Shown here piece after piece: positions 49,701-61,700 of a stretch of 64,000 nucleotides of DNA. The position numbers and the translations under genes are program-made. How positions within the stretch are numbered: position 1 is the first letter of the stretch; every line of letters starts with the position of its first letter. Source of the DNA: Strigops habroptila (lineage: Eukaryota; Chordata; Aves; Psittaciformes; Psittacidae); contig NC_044277.2 in NCBI RefSeq assembly GCF_004027225.2, positions 32,972,495-33,036,494 on the forward strand, written 5' to 3'. The notes below the pieces were generated by a model. It did no database searches and was not told the DNA's origin. It worked only from the letters and a program-made list of their open reading frames with translations.

Positions 49701-52700
49701 TGTTTAACAATAGGTATGAAAGGTTCATATTTTGAGGGGGGAGAACATTATTCCACAGTTAATGTATTTTTTTTTAAAGCCTTTTTATCTTCTGTTATCT
49801 CATTCTCACTTTAAAAAATTCCTTTTATTTTCATCTCTCAGGTGAAGAATTGGGTCACTCTGCTAAAACCCATATCAATTTTACCAATAATGCAAAGTGC
49901 AGTCCACTTCATTTGGCAGTTCAAAGTGGGGACCTTGAAATGATTAAAATGTGCATTGAATTTGGAGCCCAAATCGAACTAAAACAGGTAAAACTTGGAG
50001 TAGAGAAAAATATAATTTTGATAAAAGCTAGGTATTTCTAAATCTCTGAGTGGTATGAAGAAAAGATGAGCAGGTAATCATTGCTCATTGTCTCCTTCAA
50101 TGCAAAACCTAGGGAGCAGCAAATGAAAACAAGCCTTTGGTGCAAATCAGGCAAAATGTACCAATTTTGCCTGATTGTGCAATTTTACGCAAGTTGCATA
50201 GTATGTTGTGAGTATGAAAAGTTTTCATGGGTTCAAAACGCATTTGGGCAGATCCATAGAACAAAAGTCAATCCTCACTACTGAATACCACAACATTCCC
50301 TCTGCCTCAGGAAGTCCTGAAGTCATACTCAGGCGAAGTCTGAGAGAGCACTCTGGAGAATGGTACATCCTTCTTCACAAACTCTTCTTTACTTTGCAAC
50401 TGCTGTTATCCCTTCCCAGAAATAGGATCTTCAGTGTGATCCTTTCTTATCATTCTTCTTCATCCTCAGCCTTCCCTTGGCCCTTTACAGTTTCTTCTTT
50501 GTAAGGAAGTACAAATTTGTGATAGTACTGCTGCTACTGTGGTACTGTTGGTGTAACCACCTGTGCCCAGATTTAGGATAAATAAACATTTTTAAAATAT
50601 CTACCATTAATCAAATTGTTTTCAGGGCCAAAATCAACTCATGACAGCAAAGATGACTAAACATGGTTTAGCCACCTTTTATTGGTTTCATTCTTTAAAC
50701 ACACAGCTTTTGATGAGATGATTTATGCTGCTGATTTTGCGATGGGTAAGACTGTTTTGAGAATGCTGATTCCACAATGCTGGCATTGTGGAAAAGCTAA
50801 CTCCAGTGCATTCACTGAAATGTTCCTGTTCTAAAAAGGAGAAAGTCAAAACCCTCAGGCATGTACCAAAGCTAGTTTGTACCATTTAGCTAATTGAAAT
50901 CCAGTTTTGGCAAATATTGTTCTAATTTATTTATTGCTTAATTTTATGACTGTCTAGCTTTTAATAGTATAATATCATATGAGATCAAGTTATTTTTAAC
51001 CTGCAAAAAATTTTATTTAAGAATGACTTCTAAGTAAGATTCCATTTAAGGAAGCCAAAACCATTTTAAAATAACACATTTTCTGTATTACGTACATTTG
51101 TTTTATTATTCATTTGCACTGATCTACCTATGTTTTGCTGTAGTTTTCCTTTGCTTCATCTCGCATATTAAAGGGCGCAGTGTGTCTGTTTATTAATTCA
51201 ACTACGAAAGATTGCTAGGAGTGTAATTATCTCATATCTTAAAATCTCTTCAGAGTTTCACTACTTCAGTTACAGACTAAAGTTTCATTGCTTGCATAGA
51301 AATTTAGGCATTTGGGAGTTATGACTCCTGGGCTAGATCACGAGTATGTTTAGTAGGTTGGAGTTTAGGTTGTTGGGGTTTAAATTTTTAAGTGTTGTTT
51401 TATTTTCCCATTTACAGAATGAAAAATGCACAGCACTTCATTTTGCTGCCACTCAAGGAGCAACTGAGATTGTAAAGTTAATGATGTCATCCTATGCTGG
51501 TGAGGAATCCATTATTGATGCTGTGGATGGGAATAAGGAAACTCTGCTTCACAGGTAGGAGGCTACTTTGCCAGACTTCACTATAAATTGTGGCCCATGA
51601 TATTCTTAGTTAATCTCAGCATCCAACTATATGTTATATAGTATACTTTGGAACATCCTCCCACATGGGGGATAGCTTTAGTACAATATGAAAGAGTCAG
51701 TAATTTGGTCAGAATCGTAAAGATTTTGGTGCTGATATCAAAATTAGAACAGCTCAAGTTACATTGGAACAATGTCAAGGAATGGTCACTAACAGTTTGT
51801 ATTAAAAATTTACTCCACTAAAATAGTAGGTGAACAAGTTAATGGAATTTTTAATAGCTTCTGAGGTGAGTTGGGTGGAGAAGAGATTCAGAACAGCCCT
51901 GCAGAGAAGGACTTGGGGGTGTTGGTTGATGAGAAACTTAACATGAGCCAGCAGTGTGCACTTGCAGCCCAGAAAGCCAACCGTATCCTGGGCTGCATCA
52001 AAAGAAGCATGACCAGCAAGTCAAAGGAGGTGATCCTGCCCCTCTACTCTGCTCTCGTGAGACCTCACTTGGAGTACTGCGTACAGTTCTGGTGTCCTCA
52101 ACATAAAAAGGACATGGAGCTGCTGGAGCAAGTCTAGACGAGGGCCATGAGGATGATAAGGGAGCTGGAGCACCTCCTGTGTGAAGACAGGCTGAGGAAG
52201 TTGGGGCTGTTCAGCCTGCAGAAGAGAAGGCTGCGTGGAGACCTCATAACAGCCTTCCAGTATCTGAAGGGGGTCTATAAGGATGCTGGGGAGGGACTCT
52301 TCATCAGGGACTGTAGTGGTAGGAAAAGGGGTAACGGGTACAAACTTGAACAGGAGAAGTTTTAGGTTAGATATAAGGAAGAAGTTCTTTACAGTGAGGG
52401 TGGTGAGGCACTGGAATGGGTTGTCCAAGGAAGTTGTGACTGCTCCATCCCTGGCAGTGTTCAAGGCCAGGTTGGACAGAGCTTTGGGCGACATGGTTTA
52501 GTGCGAGGCGTCTCTGCGCATGGCAGGGGGGCTGGAACTAGGTGATCTTAAAGTCTTTTCCAACCCTAACTATTCTATGATTCTATGGAGCAAATGCCCT
52601 CATCTAATGGGGTTACGTTCTGCAGAGAATGAATAAAGAATAATATAAACAGTTTAAAAAAATATTTCTTTTTTTTTTTACCCCTAAATATATGACTATT

Positions 52701-55700
52701 ATACCAGTAGTAGTCTGGTATATGTGTATATATATACGTAGTCAAATACCTTATGACTACAAAGTTGCAGTTGGCATTTGAATATGTAATAATCCTCTAG
52801 ACTTCTAGTCTCTCACAGTCCATTTGAAACCAGAGCACTAGACTGTGGAGAAATTTCCTCAGTCTTCTGCAGCGGAAAGACGCTTAATTAAATGTGCTGG
52901 CTACCAACTCTACGGAAGATAGTATATTTCCCCATCTATATATTTTTGCAAGAAAGATATGTCTCACTGCATTTAAGTGTGGTAATTTTACAGTGTTACT
53001 CTGTGTGTGGTTTTACAATATGAAATAATTGGTAGAAAGTCAGAGGCGGTAGAGATGATTGGACACAGCATAAAGTAGAATGAAGATAATTGAAGAAATT
53101 AAATGCGGAGTCTGTTGTTAAGATAAATTTTGGGTGCAGTTGGAAATGCTACTGTGATAGAACATGACTGAAGACAAAATGATGACAGAATGCCAAAGAA
53201 AATTGTGTAGACACAACATTACTTAATAGATAACTGTCATATCCATGAAAATTATTGTCCTTGGAAAAAGCTTGGAAAAAGAATGACATTCTTTTGATCT
53301 CTGTGTCTGTGAAACAGCGGAAAAAATACTATCAAGAATAATCAGAAAGGTAGAAAGTCACCCAAATCTCTCAGAATATAAATAAACTGAATAGGAATGT
53401 TAACTTGTTGAGAAGTAAAGGAGCAGCACAGCATAGGCAGGACTTCATCCTTTCACAGTCTTACTGTTATGTTTTCATCTAAATATTTTATAAAATGACT
53501 TTGCTTTCTCTTCAGTCACCTTGGAATTTTTTTTGAGTGTGTGTGAAGCATTCAGTATTTATGCCTGGCTGGTAGAGGGGTCTGCTATAGATAATTGAGG
53601 CATCTTTGCTTGTTTGGAACCATGACATGATTTTTAAAATATGTCTTTTGAGTAATCAGTTCTAACTATAGTACAGCCAGAGTTATCACCTCTTATAATG
53701 CTAAGGGAACTTTAAGATACAGAACAACGTTGGAACTGTCCTTCTGTGTTGCTTATTGAGTCAAATAACAGAGATCTGACTTCTGAAAACATTTAGACTG
53801 TGTGTACTACCAGTGCTATACTTCCTGCTTGACCAGTTTTTCCCTATAATGTATAATTCAGTGTCTTATTGTAGAATAAAACCTGAAACTTTTTCATGTG
53901 AATGGACAGCTTTAAAATTCTTTTAGTATATTATTGTCACCATGATTTATATCAGTATATTTTTTGCATGTATTTTCAAATAGACTTAACTGCCACAGTC
54001 AGAATACATGTTTAGCCATTGCCATTTTAACCCCACTCTAGCATTATTACACAAAATGTATAGGAAGTTATTTTTGAAGATTGGGTTAGTGAAATGGATA
54101 GAGGCTCTAGGTCTGCCTCGAACAAACTGAGTCAAGTTTATGGAATTCCATATTGACGTTGTGTGGTACAGCAAAAGATCTGACATATGAAATGGCTGGA
54201 TTTGTTAAAAACCAGTGGCAAAATACCTGTTGACCCACCAATGAGGTCTTTGTTTCCCACAGTGAGTTTTCAATGTATTACTTGAACAGAACTTAGTTTA
54301 AAAATGAACTGCATGACAAAAAAAAAATCAATTTATTAAAATGAATTATGTAATAAAGGTATCTCACTGTCTTATAGTTTGAAATGTATTTCTTTGAAAA
54401 TATTAGAAAATGCAGCAAATGGAGAAGAATGATGCCCTTTGGCTGGAAGTTTCGTTGTCCTTTCTAATGTTACTGTATTTTTGCATTTTCCCCTACAGGA
54501 CAGCATTGTTTGATCATTACGAACTGGCAGAGTATTTGATTTCAATGGTAAATATTTAATCAAGCAACATGTTTATAGAGATTATTGCTAGCTATTACTA
54601 CAGGTCTGCATAGAGAAATTCATAAAGGAAAATATGTTCTCAGGTATAGGTTATTTAGATATTATATATAATTTCATAATGCATAATTGACAGTTGCAAT
54701 ACAATGGTAGTTGTGGCTTCTTATTAACATTCCACAGTTACAGAGGATTAAAAACTTGCATTTTTATTGCCATTTTACTTATTCAGAAAGGTTTCATAAA
54801 CATCTTTTATCAAATATGACAAACTGGTTTAGTCATCCTCACTTTTAGAATGTGAAATACAGAATAAATGCTAAATATGTGTTGAATTTCATCTGGTTTT
54901 CCCAGCAAGAAATCCTTTCTTTAAAGCATGTAAAAAAATTAAAAGATTAATATGTAAAAAGATATAAAAATTGTTCTGGGATCATATAGCCATATATTGA
55001 AGTTGTGCATGATCTAGAAATAATTTTTACTCTGTGTAGTTTGGTTATATTTCTCCACTGAATAATTATGAGGGAGAAAGAAGAAATGTAACCAGGAATG
55101 CTACTGGCTATGATCCAAGTGCCCGTTTATAGCAATTGAACTAAGACTCATATAATCATTATATGTCCCACTCTGCTAAGGAAATTTTTCAGAAGTCATT
55201 TGACTTCTTTTTTATTTTATTTATATTTAGGTTTTTTTACTTTATTTCCTGACAATTATATTAAGACAAATTCTCTTCTACATACAATTTTGTTTTTCTC
55301 AGAAATTCTGTTGTAGGGATTGTATTTAGTCAGAACTAGATATTAGGCTTATTTTTAATTCAAATGTGAGATGGTGAGGTTTGACTGCTTAAACTTGTCT
55401 GACTAAACCTATCTGAAGAAGTTACTACCTGAGAAATACAGGCACAAGCACAAGGCATCACCTATGCTGTGGTGTACACGACAGTGATAAAGAAAAGGTG
55501 GAACAATGTTACTGCTCAAAAGGAACAGCAAATTCCAGTTCAGAATGGCTTTCTGGTTTTAATAAAGAACAGCATTCATTTATTTTATACATTAAATATC
55601 TTATTTTATACATTAAATATCCACATTTCATGCACATCAGCTTAAAATGATTACTTCCTTTATCTTACCTTTGGTACTTTTTGTGTCTGAAAATAAAAGC

Positions 55701-58700
55701 TATTGTAAACAGATACAGTGTTACATCTACCTCTTCTAGACAGAAAAGGTAAGATTATTTATGGTAAGCAGAATTGTCCAGGCACACTATGTATGCTATC
55801 TACATTTAAATTACACCAATTTTTTGTAAGTTATAAGTCAGTGTGCTACACAAAAAAAAAGCAGAGAATCAAATGCTACAGATATTATTTTGCAGAACCT
55901 TATAGCTTCAAAGAAATACTACTTACAAATTGGTTTGCACATTAAGCATTTTAAGCTCAATGTTAAAGTGGCAATTGTCACATTTGACAGGTGCTCAGTA
56001 TCTGGTTTGTGCATGCAACGGTGATTAAAGATTATGTTATTAACTGGAAATTGTGGCCCTGTATTTGCTGAAATGAATGAGCCCCTTGAATAAAAAAGTT
56101 TCTTGTTTCTTTGATGAAAAAGAACATTTTTAAGAGGTTTTGTGACCTTGTAGAAAAGTAACTAGGAAACGTGTCCCCCATGTGTTACTCTCAAACATTT
56201 CATCAACATACATTGGAAGCCTCCTGTTCTCTATGGTAAAGTAATCACTGTACATTTATTAAATATTTCTTATTACTACATTACAGGTTTTACCATGGTA
56301 GAAAGTAAATATTGCTCTCGATTATGATTAATTCTCCAATTATGACTGGACCCAAAGGTGATTCAAGTTAATGGAAAAACTCCCATTGATTTTTTTTTTT
56401 AATGATTGTTGGATAGTATTTGAAATAAAATATGGGGTTTTGTGTACTTTGTTCAATTCATCAAATTTGACTTGCAACTCAATATCTAGAAAAATATATC
56501 TAAACCATCATAAAATATACATATATCTCATTCGTGCATTTACTTGTATCTTCATACTGCCTTCTTGGTGGGATTTTTTAGATAAGTATGTTTACGTTCA
56601 TAGTATTTACTGATATGATCATAATGATATTGTGATCATAGTCACCATACTGTCCTGGCAATATGCACCTTGTGCAAAAATAGACAAAACAGCAAAACTG
56701 AGCTTTTGCCAGAATGTCACATTCCAGTCCTTGTGCTTCCTCCAATGAGAGAGGTCGTACCAAAAACCTTGAGTTTGGAGAATAAAAATGTGTCCGCTGT
56801 TGGTACAGTAACTTTGTAGTCAAAATTAACTTGTCTTACATAGCTTACGATGAAGAATAGAAAACAAAGATAGAGCAAGCTATACAGATTAAGATATACT
56901 AACCCCTGAATGCATTACTAGTTGAACAGTATTCATAAAGTGTAGAGGTTCAGAAGGATCTTGTTCTGGTGATTGATAGGTAAGACCCCATCAGTCAAAA
57001 TGACTGCAATTTTTGTATTTTTCCAGAGCTTCAATCCCAGTATTTTCAAGTTAGAATTATATATTTTGAGTATTTAAATGTATGGAAAGGCACCCTAACA
57101 AAAGATCATGAGTTGTGATAATGTTGAAATTCTTTATTGCAGGGGGCTAATATTGATAGTGTTGACATAGAAGGTCGATCCCCACTTCTGTTGGCCACTT
57201 CCTGTGCATCATGGAAAATTGTGAATTTACTGCTCTCAAAAGGTAAAAAGGAATATACACATGCAATACACTTCCTTTGAGCGGGGTTCGTACGTGTTAA
57301 AACTGTGTCTAACTTTCCTCTTAATTTCAATTCAGTACTTCAGCATACAGTCCAGGAGCAGCTGAGCTAGACAGCTGCACGGTGCTGGTATCCCCTGAGA
57401 TAAAGGAAGAATTAGTGTGATGATTTCACCCTTTTTAATGCAGAGTGAACAGGCTGTAGAAAAATGTGTATGCCATATGTCATGCTTCTTCATATGTCAA
57501 GGTAGAGGTGGCACTGCCACTCCATTGCTGCATTCCTTAGCAGTTCACAAAGTAAGCAGAACTGTGGAATAAATATACCACTTCTAGTCATGTTTCATAG
57601 CAGCAATCAATCTTTAAATGTTAAAGTCCATATTTCAAGCATTATCTGTGATTTTATATAATCACAGTCACCTTGAAAATGTTTGAGCTATGTCTTTCAA
57701 TGGCAATACTTTTGGTGGAAGCTAATTATTGTTACTGTATTTTCCTCTTATGTTGATAGTAATGTAACTGATTTGTTAATAAGCCCTGTAATAAGTTTTG
57801 AAGCTGTAACAAGATTACAACTTTAAAAGATTAGAAGATGTGGTTATCTGCATCTTTAAATTGCCTTGTGGTTTGTGGGTGCTCAGTATCTCTGAATATA
57901 AGGGCCCCACATAAATATTAGTTCTACAGTAAAATACAAAATACATATATACACGAGATAACTATGAAATCTGAGTGTCAGTGTGGGGTGTGTGTAAGTA
58001 AAATTGTATGTTAAAATGCTGGCTTGAATAATTGTTACTTCATAGATTTATAAGCACATTTGCTCAACATTTGTTCCTTTGTCTTAAACGTCATCAATTA
58101 GTGTCAGGAGCCAGCAGTTTTGAAGTTGCTGGTACTTATTTCCATATTTATTTAGGAGCAAATGTATCATTAAAAGATCATCTTGGTCGGAATTTCTTGC
58201 ATTTGACCGTATTGCAACCTGGAGGATTACAGCATCTAAATGAGAAATTTTTGCAGGTACAGTAAGCATCATTTTATCTCTTTCTGTTACCTTTAGTAGA
58301 AAACATAAAGACAAAAAGCAACTACCATTTATTTTGGAATGTTTGTAAAAGTTTGTGGTATTTGTTAAGTTGCCCAGTGTCACAGAAAATAGTTTGAAGA
58401 GGTACGTATCTCTCATGAAAACATTTCAAAGCCAATAATACAGTTTTCTTATTGCCAGGCAAAGGAATAACATAATCCCATAAATTATTTTGCTGTTGGG
58501 GATTGAATAGCTCAAGAGGTAGGCAATAAAATATAGAACTTTTCACTTCTATTTTCCCAGCTTGCATGCAGTAAAGCTAGGGGACGTGCTCATTCATATT
58601 CAGTCAAGCTCTAGGACTTAAACAGTTTACAGCATGTTCTACAGGAGCTTTCCATAGACTGGACTGTAATGAAATCTTAGATTTAGTTTTAGAAAGGATT

Positions 58701-61700
58701 TCAAACATGGATTTGTGTTTGGCTATGCTGAGGTGAAGCACTTACATTGCTGAAGCCCAAGCTCACTTGAAAATAAATTTGCTAGCCTCCAGAGCTCCAG
58801 AAACAACCTTTTCAGTGTGGATCAAGTACAACCGATCCTGCAACATCTGCTGAAATATGTAAACAACTTTGATTAGAAGTGCGGAATGGATTTAACCTCC
58901 ATTTGCAGCAGATGTAGAGAATTAGTTTTAAACCAGAGTGGTAACTCTCAGTTGTCTACGTTGACTTTTCTAATTATTGATCATACTAAAAATTCAGACA
59001 GAGGAGTGGAGCAGACTTGGGAGGAGATTGTTAGTTGCATTAAGAAAGGGCTATACATAGGATAGTGTTAGACAAGGTAGGGAGCAAAAACATGGAAATA
59101 AATATGAGAAAGAGAAATATGGGAAATAAAATTACACTGTAAACCAGTGAACTGATGGTTTTTGACAGCCATAAGTTTTGCTACTGAACAAAGACGACAG
59201 GCTACACCTGTGTTCTGCACAAGCCTTTTGCTGGCAGCATTGAGTATTATGGTTGAATGGCAGCAAAGAAGAATCTCCTGCATTACACTTGTACTGTGGA
59301 TGGGTTGCAATGAGGGTTGCAGAGTGGCAAACTGCTGTGTTCTTCAAAGAGTGATTGTTTGAAAATATGGTGACCCACAAATCAGCAGACATTAAATGCT
59401 CACTGTTGTTAAAGCTACTTTTCCTAAAGTTTGTTACTTGTTTTTTAGGTACTGCTCTTAAGTATTACTGCCATTGTTACAAGCTATTAGAAGCTGTGCA
59501 GCAAAAATTATATAAATGTAATTCTGTGCTTTTGGGGTTTTTTGGGGGTTAACAGATGGAACACATTAAAAATCTTGTAGTGGATGAAGATAATGAAGGA
59601 TGCACTCCATTGCATTATGCATGCAGACAAGGTGTGGCCCTCTCTGTAAATAATTTACTCAGCCTCAATGTTTCCATCTACTCTAAGAGCAGGGACAAGA
59701 AGTCACCATTACACTTTGCTGCCAGGTTAGTACTGCAGTCTAGGCAATGAAATCAATGCCATTTTTTCCTCAATATTTTTTTGACAATTTCTGTGTTTAT
59801 CTTGTCAAAGCTACGGGCGCATCAATACATGTCAGCGACTTATAAGAGATATGAAAGACACAAGACTTTTGAATGAAGGTGATAAGAAAGGAATGACTCC
59901 TCTTCATTTGGCAGCCCAAAATGGTCATGAGAAAGTAGTTCAGTTTCTTCTGAAGAGAGGAGCCCTTTTTCTCTGGTAAGTATACTGATTTTATTCATTA
60001 AGGCCAAAAAGAGCCATCAGCCTGAGTTTTATGTCTGTATGCTGGGAAATTATATAAATATAAATGCAATATATGGAAACATTTAATATATTAATATTCA
60101 AAAATATAAATATACACTATAAGAGCATATTTATAAAATGTTTTCTAAAACTAAGCTTATTGTTTCTTGCTTCAGCCTGACACATAGAATCATAGGTAGC
60201 TGTAAAGCAAGGCTTCTAATGCTGTGGAAACTGAGGTTTTCTCTAAATCAAACTGAGAAGAATATTGAGCCTTTTAATGGAAAAAATTTTAGTTTGGAAA
60301 TATTATAATCATGTCAGCTTTGCTCACAGGTTTGAGTAGGGGCTCTTAGGGCTGGTGGATCACAAGTAACTTGCCTTGCACTCCAAGTCCTGATTTCAGA
60401 TCAAAGGTCCTCAGATCATTGGCAGCTCCACAAAAGCTTCCAGGCTCATACCCGTAAAGCCAGGAGCCAAAGCTACCAAAAGCTGAGAGTCCTGTTTCCA
60501 AGGTACAGTCTAGAGCTTTAACTTTTATGTCCTGTGCTTCCAAGACCACTGCAGCTACACCTTGGAGCTAGGGGCCTAAGCATTTTGAGGAAATCCTTTA
60601 CTTAACAGACCTGTCATATGAGCATTATTTGTGACTGTAGAGGACCCACTAAATGGACTACTGCCAAACCCTTTATTTCCAGTGTTCTTAGCTGGATTAG
60701 TACACCTAGCAAGGGTAGAGATGATTATATGTATATATGAGTGTACATATATGTACTTATGTATGCATATCTATGTGTACACATGTATATGTGTATGTCA
60801 TTTACATTTACTTTAAATTGATAAAAAGTTTTCCATTTATAATTTCTATTTTTATACTGCCACATGTAAGTGATTATAAAGGCTGGACAGCCCTGCATCA
60901 TGCTGCCTTCGGAGGATACACTCGCACAATGCAGATCATTTTGGATACTAATGTGAAGTGTACTGACAGAGTGGATGAAGAAGGGGTATGTGTTCACATG
61001 GCATTAGTTTTTTCTTGTCTGCTGTTACTTCTAGAGCAAATATTGGTAGTATGCTGTTAGTAGTTTTCCACATTGCATGTGTAATATTTCATTTCCTGTA
61101 GCATATTTAAAGTCTATCTGTTTTTTCACTGTTAAAGTTTATTGCTTAGATTAATATATAATTGCTGAAATTGTTATCCAATTGTTATAAATGGGAGTCA
61201 AAAAAATGCAGACAGCCTAATGGAAAACATAAAACACTGAGTATGTTAGACATGTCCCTCTTGCCCCCTTTACAATGCAAGAGTGTTTTAACAATCTGGT
61301 ACAAACATTGGCAATATAAGTTTGAAGAGCTTATACAGATTTTTTTAAAAACTCCAGTATCAGCTTTAGCTCATTTGAGCAGATTGTTTGAAATCCATCT
61401 GTTCTGCACAGCAATGTCCAACAGATACAGCTCTTATCTTGGAAGTTTGGGCAAATACAGTGTCTTTGGGTCAAGACAGAATCCGTTTGCTGGATTGGAG
61501 ATCTCTTCTATAGACCTTCCTAACAGTTCTGTATCAGAAAACTATATCTATATCTACAGCGGGGGGGCATTTTAAGGAACTATTCAGTTACCAACACAGA
61601 CAGTGCTGCTAATTTCTCTGAGAACTGGTGTTGAAAACATTTAGAATTATTATATTAGGAACATATCTTGCCTAGAAGTTAATGAGAAGCCAATGCTTAG

